This document shows, one piece after another, positions 1 through 12,775 of a stretch of 64,000 nucleotides of DNA (position 1 is its first letter; every line of letters starts with the position of its first letter). This DNA comes from Sipunculus nudus. Its lineage: Eukaryota; Annelida; Sipuncula; Golfingiida; Sipunculidae. The translations under genes were made by a program, and so were the position numbers. Under the pieces are notes generated by a model. That model made no database searches. It saw nothing but the letters and a program-made list of their open reading frames with translations, and had not been told where the DNA came from. The stretch covers positions 77,100,124 to 77,164,123 of the forward strand of contig CM049308.1 in assembly GCA_026874595.1 (NCBI GenBank). The letters run 5' to 3'.

Positions 1-1382
1 TCTAAAGTACATCCAGTATATACGGCCCTTCTTAAAACTAAACCAGGTTTTACACTGAAAATAACAATTATGATATTTCTGGTCTCTATATTATAAAAAA
101 AGTATAAAGAGTTTATAAATAATTTTAATACCATGAATGAACGCCAGCAAAACAGCTATACGGTTTCCCTGAAATTTACATGTTGTAATATGTAAATTTC
201 AGATGCTTGTTGCCATCAAACCAGATGTGACCCTGAAACTTACAAGTTACGTTCTTCAGTTTGCCAAGTACACCTGTTGGCATTTGGGGATCAGTAAAAC
301 ATACTTGTTCTTGTATTATTTCCATTTGTATATTGGTGGTTAAAATTTGTTATAATAAACTTTGTGTCTGTGTAGCTTTTTTATATGGCATGCAGGATAT
401 AAACGTGCATGGTTTTCACCGGCCCCAGAATCTTCTTGGATAGATTTGTGTTCTGGCAACAGCACCGGGGGGGGGGGGGGGTATACAAATATTTTATAAA
501 TCTCAATTTTAAGAGCGCCTGGGGCGCTCATTGCGTCGTTACGGTATATAAATACACGCATACATAGGGAAAAGGTAATGAAAAAAAATAAAGCATGATT
601 TCGACATCCCTAGCAGGTACGTAATCATATATTTATTTTTTTTCCTTATTATTTATAAATGTATCCATGAAGCTCCAGATGCATTTCAAATAACCATGTT
701 AATGTAATAGTTAAAATATTCATATTGTTAGGATAATAAGTGTGCTGAACGAGAAAGGATCTTCCACTGTTTGTTTGTCGTCATTTTGATTAAAATATAA
801 TCTGTTAATATTGACTGGTTTTATTTCTATTTTCTTTACCAATACGTCAAGTGGTTTCAGTACAATTTTATCCCCTCTCCGTATTTTCGTTTGCTGGCTG
901 AAACACGTTATTCCTCACCTGAAAATAAAAGTTAAAGCATATATACACTTATTCGTTCTCAATGTCTCCTGTGATTAAACTTAATATACATGTTGTACTA
1001 AAATTGCTTCGTCTCTTGTCACACCATAAAACTGTTAGTGTAACACCCTATTTGTTTTTACCACAGGCCATTTTAGAAACGAAACATTTTTTGTTTCTTC
1101 ATTTCATGAAACTCTGTCTGAATTAACAAAGACGATAAACATAACTGCCAAAACTCTTACTTTTTTTTAAGGTATATATACATAAGTATTCATTTTTTAT
1201 TAATATTAAATATAGATAGTTGACAATAGTCACATATTTCTATAACAGCATTCCTGTTCATACAAAAGTTCTAAATTTGCATGTCTGCCATATTTAAATC
1301 TACTTATGCAGACTTTAGCTAAACAGATAAACTTCTGCACCTTTTCTGGCACATTTATACCAAACAAAATATTCTCTGGAGT
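1..1382. other. AT-rich non-coding stretch
   Basis: No coding region, RNA gene or recognisable element is supported here. The short open frames have no domain-like content. A poly-G run lies at 467-481. The right end may include the 3' untranslated part of the LINE remnant that follows, but no boundary is visible. Confidence 0.6.
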
Positions 1383-3056
1383 TTATGTTGCATTGAATTG
1401 TTTCTCTATTCTTCTCCATAAACAATCTACTGATTTACAAGAGATAAAGAAATGTTCTAATGTATCACGAACTTGACAAAATTTACACAAATCATTCTTA
1501 CAGATACTCATTTTACACAGCCAGATTCTGGTTGGGTATACATTGTGTACAATCTTCCACATCAATAAAAATACAGAAGGAAACTTTGCTTCCCACATAA
1601 TTTAACAAATCGGTACAGTGTATAACTTTTCAACTAATAATATCCTAATGTCTCGTGGTTCAATAAACAAATACATTCGTATCTCTGTTCTCGACCACCA
1701 TTACATCCTTCATCGCATTATGCAGTGCCATATATTGAAAGTATATCTCTCCGTGTATCTTAGTCGTTGTTTTAATTTTCTTGAAAGAATAGAGTTTTAA
1801 ATGAAACACCTTGTTTTATCCAATCATCAAAATACAACATTTTTCCTTTATATTTTATACAACTATTATTCCAGACAACATCATTCAGACCTACTTGAGT
1901 TTTAAAATCTTTTACTTCAAGCATGCACTGTTTTTATCATTTGCCTATAAAAAGTGGGAAATTTATTCAGTATTTCTAAACATTTATTATTCAACTCATT
2001 ATATCTGCAATTTGATTTAAATATAAGTAAATTTGAACCAGTTTTATTCAGTATCCATAAAGATGTAATTGCCTATTTTGGTATTTCCCCATAGTTTGTG
2101 CATTTGCTAAGCGCTTTATCCAAACACCGATGGCTGCTTTCTTCACACTGTTTACCACCACCATGTAAACACCACCTTTTTTTTACTTCCTGTATCAATA
2201 CTTTCCTTTTAACTTTTTCTATACCTTTACCATTATTCTTCCAAATAAATTTAAAAATGAGATGATTACGCTTACTCACTATATCCTCTGGTGCACATAT
2301 ATTCATAAATAAATGCCTAAATTGTGACATAATTAAACTTTCAACAACGAGTACCTTTTCACTCAAGCACAAACTACGACGTTCCCAATGCTTCACAACT
2401 GTCTGAGCCTTACATAACCTTTGATTTAAATTATCATTGATCAACTGTTGATCATAAGATAATATTATGCCCAGTATTTTCATTTCTTTTTCACAACTAA
2501 AACTTCCAATATTAAGCGTTTCTGACCAAGCACCAATACCCATCACTTTTGCTTTTGATTGATTTATTCGTAAACCTGAGACATTTTTAAAGTTCTCTAA
2601 GATATCCATACAACTATTAAGAGAAGCACAGTCACTTAAAAAACGTTAATATCATCTGCATACTGACTTATTTTTATCTGTCTATTTGAATCAGGAAGTT
2701 CGATATCTTTAATAGAATCAGTTTGGAGGATTTTACATGCTAAAATTTCACAGGCGAGAACAAATAGAACTGAGCTGAGTGAACAACCTTGACGTATTCC
2801 GCGCTCCATAGTAAACCACCGAGTGTGCCAACCCGCATTCGACACACAACATGCATTGACTGTAATGAAATCGAATCAAAAGCCTTAGAATAAACCACAG
2901 ATAAAATAGCAGCATCCATATTTTTTTTTGTATACCACATAATATCTAGTATCTGTCTAATATTTTGGAACACCCCTCTGCCTTTTATATAAGCTATTTG
3001 ATAACAACCGATCAACACCCTTACTGACACATCGAAGGAACGTCGGTGCCCTCACA
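1383..3056 (-). mobile_element. Decayed non-LTR retrotransposon (Tx1/L1-like LINE), 5'-truncated
   Basis: Read on the minus strand, separate frames line up in the order of a LINE ORF2. Reverse transcriptase palm begins near 3030 (GRGVFQNIRQILDI and YSKAFDS), followed by ERGIRQGCSLSSVLF and SQYADDINVF at 2845-2636. Next comes a thumb/connection part (SGLRINQSK, KEMKILGI, IFKFIWKN) at 2609-2073. Last is a C-terminal zinc-binding zf-RVT segment with a CKFC...LEHFFISC pattern at 1598-1383. The GIRQGC and SQYADD wording is typical of the L1/Tx1 group. Frames change between segments, and the stretch between the FDS motif and the GIRQGC block is too short, implying a deletion plus a frameshift near 2850. 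No endonuclease domain is present, so the copy is 5'-truncated and dead. The clade is inferred from motif wording only. Confidence 0.88.
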
Positions 3057-3183
3057 TATGCTTTCTTTCCCGAATAACTTATAAATCCATTAAGGCTTTT
3101 CATACAAGCATGTTAATGGAAATGTCGTTAAAATATTTATAAGCCAAAAAGATTGAGAATTCTGAGCCTAAAAGCCTATACAA

Positions 3184-3186
<3 letters not shown>

Positions 3187-3240
<54 letters not shown>
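3187..3240. repeat. (TA)n microsatellite
   Basis: Uninterrupted alternating TA over about 54 bp. The tyrosine-isoleucine runs in overlapping reading frames come from this tract and are not protein. Confidence 0.95.
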
Positions 3241-3241
<1 letters not shown>

Positions 3242-3902
3242 GTGCATATAAAATATTGCCATTAGCTTTTTAGATTTCCTTTTTTTTATATTTACATTTT
3301 TATTAAATTTAAACTTCATTTTATGACAACGATTATGGGAGATCCCAAGCTGTCTACCCGTGTTAATAGAAAGGTTACTTACATTTGCATCATACATTTG
3401 GCTTTCAACAAAGTCTGCAGAAGATTTGTTTTGCCAATTCATCAGAAAAAAAACAATCAATTCCGTATCACGTGTTATTTATTCTTGAAAAAAAACTGCA
3501 TATAATGGATTATCTTTCTGTACGTATTGCTATGACTAACCGGACTTTCCTAATATTTGGAGGCTCCTTCATGTTAAGCACGCTACGCGGCCGTCCAAAC
3601 TTACGATGTTATCTGCATCTTTGCGATGGACAGTACTGGTGACCATCAGTTCCTTTATAGACATGATTTAAATTAATCTGAAAAAAGGGATATACATTAT
3701 TCTCGAATAAAATCTTTTCACTACGTGTACATGTCTTCATGTCTTCATGTGTGGTCGTATTTAGGAAATGTATCTTGGCAATATTTACAAACTCACACCT
3801 GAACATTTAAACAATTCATTTCAAATGAAATGAGGACTGCTAGTTAAAATTCTCAGCTAATGCGACTGGTAACTGTTAATTATATTTATTTATTTATAAT
3901 TA

Positions 3903-4069
3903 CAGTGGAACCTCTCCTTACTTGCACCTCTGTATTAAGGGCACCTCCTATTTACGGCCACTTATTGGCAGTCCCTTGAAAGTAGGTCCAGAAATCTCCC
4001 TACTAAGGGCACCTCTCTTGTGGGCAAAATGTCCGGTCCTGTCAGTGTCCGTAATTCGGAGGTTTACTG
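3903..4069. mobile_element. TA-flanked MITE with CAGTRRAACCTC termini
   Basis: The left end reads CAGTGGAACCTC and the right end, reverse complemented, reads CAGTAAACCTCC, an imperfect terminal inverted repeat. Both ends abut a TA dinucleotide (3901-3902 and 4070-4071), as expected for Tc1/mariner-pogo type insertion. The 167-bp interior has no coding capacity, so this is a non-autonomous element. Assignment to the pogo/Tigger group rests on the CAGTG..AACCTC terminus and TA duplication and is inference. Confidence 0.7.
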
Positions 4070-4071
4070 TA

Positions 4072-5621
4072 GTGTTATTTTATTTATTTATTCATTATAA
4101 AAACATGTCTCGAGTGCATGATGTTAAATGTATTAACTCATGTTGAATTGGTTGAACTCCTATTTTGTTTAAAAAATAGCCTTTCCATATATGGTTTTGA
4201 AGAAAATTAGATTTACAAGTGTTTGTGAAGCGAATTTAAGTATTCGTGTATACGATTGATCCGGCGACAAGAGGCAACTTAAATTATAAGGCATTGTCTT
4301 TCAGCTCTCATTAATTATTGCTCAATCGCTACTAAATTATGCAATTAATATAGAACATTCAACAAAGACTATGGAATAAGCTCTTTAGTCATAACGACAG
4401 GAGTTTACTTCTGGATTATTGTTAGTTTTAAACTAAATACCATTCATATCATATGATATCCTGCTATACCTTGTTTAATAGACCTTGCGACCTAGAGACC
4501 AGAATTTCATATAGCTGCAGTGTTTCCCTTTCCAACTATGTCATAAGCAAAAGGGTCAAACTGTGAGATGGGGCGAGGGAGATAATAAAATATGGTGTCG
4601 ATTTGAATTTCAACATGGCTGCAAGGAAATTTTGTTTGTTTATTTTCCCATATTTACAGGTATCCCCCCCCCCCCCCAAAAAAAAATACCAAAAACTGGT
4701 ACTTATTTTGCCCAAAGCATTGTACATTTGAAATAGTTGTTAAGGGTGGTCGGCTGGGCGTGAGGTTGAATTAAATGGTACCGGAATGTCGTCTTCTTAT
4801 ACAGCCAGCTTTTCGCCAACCTTTTCTGTAGACTTTATGTGAGGACCTCGGTAAAATAACCCTCTGTGATGGATGTATGAGCTTGTTTATAAACAAGCTC
4901 TCATAATAAACACAGTACGTGTGCCATTGTTGACAAACAGAAAAACAATTTAACCTAACGTGGTTGATTACTTATATGCAGCAGCTGAAAGGTCAATATT
5001 TGACAAAACGCCCTATGTAAACTCGTCTTCGTCTGAATTGACGCAAGATGTCCTTGTTGAATGTGTTTGGATTGTTTTGTTAGGTTTCACATAGTTAACC
5101 CATGTGGATATAAACAAAACGAACAGCCTGGATGTGGTCGGATCGGTGTTTTCTGACTTTTTAGTAACGGTCGAACGGGTTATCTTTAGAAAATAGACTA
5201 CACATGTCGGAATAGGCAAATTTAAAGGAAATGGAAGGAATAACAGTCAACTACTGCTATAATCACGAAACGAGTGGTTTATTGTAGAACAAGTTCCATC
5301 GCTAATGCACAGAGCATATTTTACCCTCGATTAAACCGTTTGGGAAACAGTTCTCTACAGTATTTTATGTTTTTGCCGCATTAAATTTTGCTTAATACTT
5401 TGCTTGTCTAATTTCGACGATCCACAATCAGATTATATTTAATGGCATGAATAGTCCTTTCTTGTCATAAAGTTTTCGAAATATTCCTGGGCTTGAATTT
5501 TCAAAAAAAAAAGTGAGAATAACGAATGCAGTGTGGCAAATAGTGCTCTCACACTGCTCTGTCACTGTCACGTCCAATACAAGGTGAGCACAAACACACA
5601 TACACAATATCACACACATAC

Positions 5622-5666
<45 letters not shown>

Positions 5667-5877
5667 TCCCTTATTTCTTCCAGAGGTATCTAACAAAATG
5701 TATCCAACTTGTATATATATTATTTTTAATATAATTGACCAGTTTCTTTTTCACTGAGCTTTGCACGGTAAGGTTTCTTTTGTAACTGGTGATAACTAAT
5801 AGGAATTAATATTAAATTCATTACGCTTGTTATTTTTTGTAACTAAATAATGACACCTACGTAAGTCTTAAACACTG
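4072..5877. other. Non-coding stretch 3' of the GPCR gene
   Basis: No gene is supported. The stretch holds a poly-C/poly-A run near 4664-4686 and a (TA)n tract at 5624-5662. The part closest to 5878 should include the GPCR 3' untranslated region, but no canonical polyadenylation signal was identified with confidence. Confidence 0.55.
5624..5662. repeat. (TA)n microsatellite
   Basis: Alternating TA run of about 39 bp between the LINE/MITE region and the GPCR gene. Confidence 0.93.
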
Positions 5878-7140
5878 TCACACTGTTGTGGTATCTGTAG
5901 CGGTTGTCAGTGTTGATATAGCTGAACTTTTACGATGTCCAAACAACCTTCGTTGGCCCACCTCGGAGTCCCAGACACTGATATCTACAGCATTCTCACT
6001 GACCTCCTTTGGTCGGTCTCTTTTAGCAGACGACTTCTCATCTTCCTCTTCCGGTATCGTGACGACAGTTAAATTTGGCGGGCTGGTGATCCCATGGATG
6101 TGATCAGTTAAAGTCGGGTCTTTGTACCTCCCGAGGCGACCGAAAGTCATAAACTGAGCAACATTAGGATTTCGAACTGCATAAACAATAGGGTTAAGGC
6201 ATGAATTGGTGAGCGTCAACCACATAGCTAATGTGTCAAGAGAGGGGCTGTATTCCTGGCCGAGTCCTGCAAGCACCAAAGATGATATAACATATACACC
6301 ACGGCAGACGAAACAGAAGCCTATCATGATCAGAACGGTGCTAGCTGTTCGTATTTCCCCATGGAACAGTAAATGGTTTGGCGCAGTGGATGCTGGACGC
6401 ACCCGTTGGTCTTGAGCGCGCCGCCCTTTCCAAATCCCTATACAACAGTAAATCATGGTTAAAAACGAAACTCCATATACGCATATTACATATAAGGCGC
6501 TGTACGCAGAAGGTTGATGTGAACTTCTTATGTGAAATACGTACATGCAATGGTAAAATCCCGGCTTGAAAGCATCTGTAGAACTCCCGAGCGCAATGTT
6601 CCTCCAGGGCAGCGAGAAGAGTACCGTGGCCAGCCATGTCACAACCATCAGGCGTCGCGCATGTGGCAGCGACAGGGGTGATTTGGGGTTGTTAGAAATA
6701 ATAAATGCTCGGTCTACGGCGATGAATGTTAGCGTCAGCGTGGAACAAGATGTGTACCATGTGTACAAGGTGCCGTTTATCAAACAGAACGTCCCACCAA
6801 AAACCCAGCGACCAATAATTATGGTAACAAAACTAAATGGAACACAAATGACCGTCACGGCCAGGTCACTGACCGCGAGTGACGCAATGAAAGCGTTGGA
6901 TACAGACCCACAGTACAGGTGGCGAATGATAACGTAAAGCACCAAGATGTTACCGACCGCAGCCAACAAGAAGATAACAGCCAGAGATATAGCAGCAACT
7001 ACGGGTGCTGCAACAGCAGGGGAAGACGTTGTATTAGCAGCAGCTGGCAGCGCGTGGTGGTCAAACAGAACGTCCCGCCGGCTGATGGGCGTGGACCAAG
7101 TAGAGATGTACAGCAGATCAGAGCTGTTCCCGGTCGACAT
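5878..7140 (-). CDS. Rhodopsin-family (class A) orphan G protein-coupled receptor, intronless
   Basis: A 420-residue open frame encodes a seven-helix plasma-membrane receptor. N-glycosylation sequons lie at N5 and N36 in a tail without a signal peptide. TM1 (about 47-72) has GN at 63-64. TM2 (82-105) has the SLAVSDL motif with D92. TM3 follows the conserved C119, which should pair with C198 in the second extracellular loop. TM4 is near 164-180, TM5 212-236, TM6 266-292, and TM7 carries NPIVY at 316-320. The TM3 end reads DRA (143-145) instead of DRY. The usual CWxP of TM6 is replaced by FCFVCRG, with neither W nor P. The cytoplasmic tail (331-420) is Ser/Thr-rich with an acidic EEEDEKSS patch, suitable for kinase regulation. 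Ligand and subfamily cannot be named from sequence; an amine-like or GPR161-like orphan is possible. An upstream non-coding exon cannot be excluded. Confidence 0.95.
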   Translation of the reverse strand: MSTGNSSDLLYISTWSTPISRRDVLFDHHALPAAANTTSSPAVAAPVVAAISLAVIFLLAAVGNILVLYVIIRHLYCGSVSNAFIASLAVSDLAVTVICVPFSFVTIIIGRWVFGGTFCLINGTLYTWYTSCSTLTLTFIAVDRAFIISNNPKSPLSLPHARRLMVVTWLATVLFSLPWRNIALGSSTDAFKPGFYHCMYVFHIRSSHQPSAYSALYVICVYGVSFLTMIYCCIGIWKGRRAQDQRVRPASTAPNHLLFHGEIRTASTVLIMIGFCFVCRGVYVISSLVLAGLGQEYSPSLDTLAMWLTLTNSCLNPIVYAVRNPNVAQFMTFGRLGRYKDPTLTDHIHGITSPPNLTVVTIPEEEDEKSSAKRDRPKEVSENAVDISVWDSEVGQRRLFGHRKSSAISTLTTATDTTTV

Positions 7141-9030
7141 ACCCTGATGTTAGGTGCTGCTGGACATTCACAACAAACGCTGTCCCAGCAGCACACCCTG
7201 ACAGTCCTCAGCTCAATCAATAAACCTCAGCATTGTAATACTTTATTTGTTAGCATCGCACTGAAGCTTCCAATTTTAATATGGTGCCCCTGCGCACAGA
7301 CAGGTGATCGCTGTGCTCACTTCATCCTATTTATCGACAAACTGTCTCCCCACTAGGAGCAGGGCTGCGGTGACTGTCAGGTGAACAGGTTTACCTGCCG
7401 CCCACCGAGAGCAAGGTCCACCAACACTAATGTCCTTTAGACGCACTGCGATCTCACTGGCAGGCACTACCATCCAGCCATCAACATCAGTTCAATGTTA
7501 TTGGGCCATTTTCCCAAATGATACTCACTATATATATTATCGGAAGCTGTGGCATGTTGTGAATCAATGAACGCTATCCGCCCTGCACCGCCCGCCTGGT
7601 ATACATCCATCTCCTGGTTACGGTTCCGCTGGTCTGTACTAATGGTGAGACATTGTTTCGACCTGCGCCCTTGGTTCTCTCGTTTATATGACTGTCATAT
7701 AACACTGTGTCAATTAAAGAGATATTTACAGGTTTACTTGTATGTTCCGACAATGATTCAAATGATATTCACACGGACTGGTTTGACTTCCTGCATCCTA
7801 AACAGAGGCATATCCAATCATTAATACAGAATGGGGGGGGGGGGGGGGGATCATTACATTAGGGAAGGTAAACGAAAAATAATATGTAAAAAAAACAAGC
7901 TGATTTGTGCAAAACAAGTTATACATCCATTATTTATCTGTTGTTTTATTTGATATTTCTGTACTTTGTTATACATATAGACATATTCTGATTTATCTGT
8001 TTGCTTTTTTTAAATCTGATTAATTGTTGAAGCTATCTCTATCCATTATTAATCCTAACCATAGTAAAGTATGTTCTTGTAATTCTTTACGTTGGGAAAC
8101 CTGCATTTTAATGATTACTTAAGGCATCTTAACGTGACATGGTGGTGGCACACTCTTCTTCAATTTATATCGTGGTGTCACTGAGGCCAGGTAACTACGG
8201 CACTTGCAGGTCCATGGTGTGTAATCGATATATCATCTATATATATCCCCCTAATTAGTTTGTGAGAAATACATGACTGAGGGGCACAGTTTTCTCATTA
8301 AGATAGCAGAGCAAGCGCCAATACTGCATGCATGCATGGATGACGACCATGAAAAATCGCTCTTTGGCTGGATAAGAACTCGCAATATCCCGGGTTTGAG
8401 CCCTGTGCCCTAGATCCAGCCCACATGAGCCGATGTCACGTTGCTATTTGTTTAACACGAGCATTACTTATTTATTAATTTCTTTATTTCTCATATAAGG
8501 TGGCATCTACAGGCAGCATGGTTTTTGGGTTCAGCAATGTATTTCTTTGTTTAAGACTATCGATGGTTTTAATCGTCGCTACGTTACTGACTTCTACATC
8601 CACTGAACATAAGCTGCGATTACTCTGGGATGCTTACTGTTCCGCTTATTGTTACGGGTTCATGGTAATATTATATCACATATAGGTTATTCGATGAATA
8701 TTCGAAATATTCGTATATATGAATACATAAAAACTGAAAATTCATTGAATTAAAAGAAAAACGTTGAAAATATTAGGTTTTTGTGGTACACGAAGAAGGG
8801 ATAAGCGTGTTTCATGAACATTTAATTTTTGGCATGTTGAGCGACACTTTGCTTAAACTTTTCCGTTACTCTCTGTGATTGCCAATCATACTGTTCATAC
8901 CTCGAATTCACGTTGACATAATTCAATACGTAAAGGTCTTTCATAGGTCCACATTTAATATAAAAAATCTAACAAAAACTCTGTGTATTTCATGACTCAC
9001 CATATAAGATAAAAGACAATGTATATTTAA
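7141..9030. other. Upstream region of the GPCR gene; no gene seen
   Basis: Probable promoter and 5' region of the minus-strand receptor gene, without a recognisable core promoter element. A 17-bp poly-G tract lies at 7833-7849. A weak Pol III B-box-like string (GGGTTTGAGCCC) occurs near 8393, but no tRNA folds around it. Open frames here are short and unconvincing. Confidence 0.5.
7833..7849. repeat. Poly-G tract
   Basis: Homopolymer of about 17 G in an AT-rich context; its length is likely to be uncertain in assemblies. Confidence 0.9.
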
Positions 9031-9039
9031 TGGAAATCT

Positions 9040-9346
9040 TATTGCCTCCGCCAGAAGGGTATGCGTTCCTCCCCGTTTGTGTGTGTTTGTGTTTGTTCAA
9101 AACATAATCCACGCATTCATGAACGGAATCTCATAAAATTTTCAGAACATTTCGGACTTGGCCATTGATGAATCGATTAGATTTTTGTATGGATGCGCAC
9201 ATGATTTAGGAACGGCATAAAAGAATATTCACAAATGCACAGTCACCTATGTGCACCAATGAACATGGGAATATTGGCCAAATAAGTGAATGCAAACACG
9301 ATTAAGGGAGCATATCAGAGGCTTGCATTCCTTAGAATGCAGATTA
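9040..9346 (+). repeat. Dispersed repeat family R1, copy a
   Basis: This segment aligns by eye with 16655-17052 in the same orientation. Shared landmarks in order are GTTTGTGT...TTGTTCAAA, CATGA(A/G)CGGAATC, ATTTTCAG, AATCGATTAGA, AATATTCAC, GGGAATAT and AAGTGAATGCAAACAC, ending at GCATTC. It has no coding capacity. It is an old interspersed element of unknown class. Confidence 0.75.
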
Positions 9347-10554
9347 CCAGTGTCTATACTGTTACCTTCATGTACAGACTTCTGTAGCGCTATACTGCTA
9401 TTTGCAATGTTTCTGTAAGCCCTTAGAGAATGACACCTAGTAAAAAAACAAAATCTTTCAAAAACAAAATTAAAATTAAATTAATCTATTTATTTTATAT
9501 TTATATATTTTAACAGAGTAATTTACATTTTATATCGTGTTTTTTTCTTATAGAGGTTTACTGGTTTGTTAAGATTTCAGCATATTGAAAAAAATAGCTA
9601 AAGTCTGATGAAAAAATATATTCAAATTTACAATTTACACGGATCCTGTTTTAAACTAAAGCAGCGTCACTGCCATAGATACAAAAAAATTACAAAATGT
9701 CTAGCATTCAAAAGATCATTTAAATCGACTAAAAGTTTCTAAATGGAAAGGAGAGGGTAAAGTCCAGGTCAACCACTTCTATTAGGTCTGTCTGACCGCA
9801 CCGTCTTAGTTATTCCATGGAGTCACCTTTCGGCCAGTTTCTACTCGAAACGGACCTCTTCCTGGTAGGCACTGTGCCCGACTTGTCTCAACTGTAAACT
9901 TTAAAATAAAAAAATTGTTACATTTCTAGATAACATGTTTATATTTCACATGCGTATGCTTACAAAATATTACTTTTTCTGTGAAGTCTTTACCACAAAA
10001 CTGCCCATGTGAATATTATTTCTAATCTAACATATTTGAATGGACTACATTACCAGTACCCTCTTGACTACATTTTAACCTACGCCGCTAGTGTATGTAG
10101 AAACCGTGGTGCATTGCGGGGGTCAGATTGTGACACCCATAAACACTGAAGAGCAAACTTAAGTTACTCTTCGGAGTTCAAGTCTGCGCAGTGTGATCCA
10201 TGGATATATATCTTAGGCATGAGCCAGTGACAAGACCAATGGGATTTCTCACCTAGATTTGACACTTAGTTTTCTTATCAAGATCGCGGACAGCATCTCT
10301 AAGCTCCCAAATCCTCTACAGGTGATCATTTATTTTGCTTTATACCTTCACGGTTAATCAATTTACAATTCCTTTGAACTGGAATAACTACTGAAGGAAC
10401 GATATTTTCTACAAAGTCCATCATACAATTTAAATCACCAAATTTCATCCGATCTTAAATCTCGACGACTTTGGTAACCTTATCCGAGCCGGCGACCCAG
10501 AAAGATTTGGTGCTAACGATTTCAGTTGCTTAGCAGCGGGTATAATTAGCGTTA

Positions 10555-10650
10555 TGGGACACTGGAAACTACGAAGCAAATATAATGTATCATTGATGGT
10601 TAGACGTAGAGATCGATAGACATTGTTCCTCTTCACTGATGACATTATCC
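10555..10650 (+). repeat. Short direct repeat R3, copy a
   Basis: Shares with 11160-11255 the words CTACGAAGC, AATATAATGTATCA and TGATG, then related sequence ending in a TCTTCA(C/T)TGA block. Origin unknown; probably a local duplication or a fragment of an interspersed repeat. Confidence 0.6.
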
Positions 10651-11159
10651 CTAGAGTTCCTTACATTTACGACCCGGTGGACCTACATAAATGATGGGAC
10701 ATTATTTGTTCTGCTTCATCAATTAGCGAACGTTTCATAAAGAATTCTACACATGTATTTACACGTATTATCTGATAGAGTTAAACGGCCACTACAATTA
10801 ATCTTACTTTATTAATTATAAGAACTTATATACTAAATATAACCATGCTTTCAAGATATGACTGAGGTTTAATATTTATATAATGGAACGGGAGAAAATC
10901 AGCTCTAGTGTATGAGACAAAAAGACAATTAATATTGCTACATGTGATCTTACTTTATTAGATTTCATAAGAGCCGAACAAGACATACCGTGTTACTAAA
11001 TATCCAAGGCTAAATTGTAAGAAACAGATCGGAATTTACAGATCAAAGGTTTCTTATTCGCCGTACCTTGAGTGGAACTCTTTCGTTTTAAAAAAAATGT
11101 ATTATCTCTTTAGACTTGGCGTCTCATCTCAGATGGCTTTGTCGGTACAATTTTCTTAC

Positions 11160-11255
11160 ATGACACTACGAAGCGAATATAATGTATCACTGATGCTTAC
11201 ACGGAGCGGTCGATACTCTCAGTGTCTCTTCATTGAAGCCTTTATCCATTCAGTT
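11160..11255 (+). repeat. Short direct repeat R3, copy b
   Basis: Second copy of the roughly 95-bp repeat seen at 10555-10650, in the same orientation and moderately diverged. Confidence 0.6.
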
Positions 11256-12600
11256 CTATGCATTAAAATCGTGTGGACACACGTGCATTAAAGGAAATCA
11301 TATTCTCTGGTTCAGTTAATATTAACTTAAAGTCCTATTCAGGTACGTACATGTGACATATTGATTATATGAAAAAAAAAAATCTTCAAGTTTAGTTGCA
11401 AGCGCGTTCACGTGTATAACCTATAGTTTTGAAAATGCAATAATCAATGCACATAGTGCTTACCGATTTGTTATTTCTGCTTCTTTGATATTAAGGATTA
11501 TTTTTTTTCTGAAAATTAACCAGGTGTTAGGTTCAGATCTTATATTGATTGATCCTGGTTATCCTGCCAATGTACTTTTAGACTTTGTACATCAGCTTAA
11601 TACCGGTTCATGTGTATGATCAGATCCGGGCAATTTCCATGAAATTTTATATAATAATGTAAAACTCATCAGGTAATGGGAGAAAATATAGAAAATTACC
11701 CCCTTATAGGTTATTAACGAGGCGTAGCCCCATAGGAGTCGCCTGATAACCGTTTAGTACCACCGTGAATTTTAATATATATTCTCTCTTCATTCATAAA
11801 TGAACAGTATTAGGATGACTGACACAGTCTTAACGAATGGACTGACATAAATGGCTGCGGTTCAGCATCTAAAGCTTCAAGCTGGGATTGTTTTAGATCA
11901 GCCAATGTTTGGTCGAGCGATTATGTTTATACCACTCAGCTACACGCATTATACTACTTGATTTTGTTTCTTTTACAGATATAGTGAACAAGGTATACTT
12001 GTACGTCACAGGTCATCCCAGGGTAATAAATGTTTTCTGTAATTTTTTTCTGGGGTTTCTGTTAATTTAATTAAAAATTAACTCAAAAAAAAATCCTGAA
12101 AAAATGCAATATGAGAATACCTATTTTGACGTATAAAACCTCAGGTCGGGGGAAATCGATTCGTCATAATCCTTCTGGATTCTCTTAATCCAATGATTAA
12201 CAATATTATTGTTTTGCCTTTTATACATTTATAATTAAGAAGGTTCATGGTGTTGCCTTACACTTAGCATTGCTCATTTATCATTTATGCATAGAGTGTT
12301 AAACAGTGTTGATTAGATATAATTAGTCCATAATATGATTGCATTTTTTCCACCACCTGTCGTCCTGTGATTGTGCATCCAGGCCATTTCTTAATGAAAA
12401 TAAATTCAATAAATTTAGTGTTACTAAACAAGGTTGCGATTAAGTTAAATAAGCAGATATATAAAGAGATAGTTGTGTTTACTTTAGGTTATTAAAAAAA
12501 TCGTTGTTGGCATCAATTTGATCAAATATAATCTTTGCACTAATACATTACTAAATATGAAATAATTATCGATATGTTTTTGCGAAACTAATCGCACACC

Positions 12601-12692
12601 TGGTATGAAAAATAATGCAATGAAGTATAATGGTATGAAGTATAAAGTAATGAAGAATAATGGTATGAAGTATAATGGTGTGAAGTATAATG
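12601..12692 (+). repeat. Minisatellite of AATGGTATGAAGTAT-like units
   Basis: Five to six imperfect units of the form AATGGTATGAAGTAT, with variants such as AATGCAATGAAGTAT, follow one another directly. The unit is about 15 bp. Confidence 0.8.
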
Positions 12693-12755
12693 CAACATCA
12701 AACCATATGATGAATCATGAAACTAGATGTATGCAATGACTGGAAGCCTCAACAA

Positions 12756-12775
12756 CCCCCCCCCCCCCCCCCCCC
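12756..12775. repeat. Poly-C tract
   Basis: Homopolymer of about 20 C, just after the minisatellite. Confidence 0.92.

Larger units (their letters stand above)
9347..12600. other. Non-coding stretch with short duplications
   Basis: No gene is supported. A pair of short direct repeats lies at about 10555-10650 and 11160-11255. An imperfect inverted repeat (GGTTATTAACGAGGCG against CGCCTGATAACC) lies at 11708-11752. Neither is diagnostic of a known element. Confidence 0.5.

Noticed and set aside
6566-7356. Plus-strand frames of 123 and 145 residues
   Set aside because: Antisense shadows of the GPCR coding sequence.
8380-8410. B-box-like GGGTTTGAGCCC as a possible tRNA or SINE head
   Set aside because: No A box at the right distance and no cloverleaf around it.
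11700-11760. Imperfect hairpin GGTTATTAACGAGGCG/CGCCTGATAACC as a structured RNA or MITE
   Set aside because: Too short, imperfect stem, no target duplication and no second copy.
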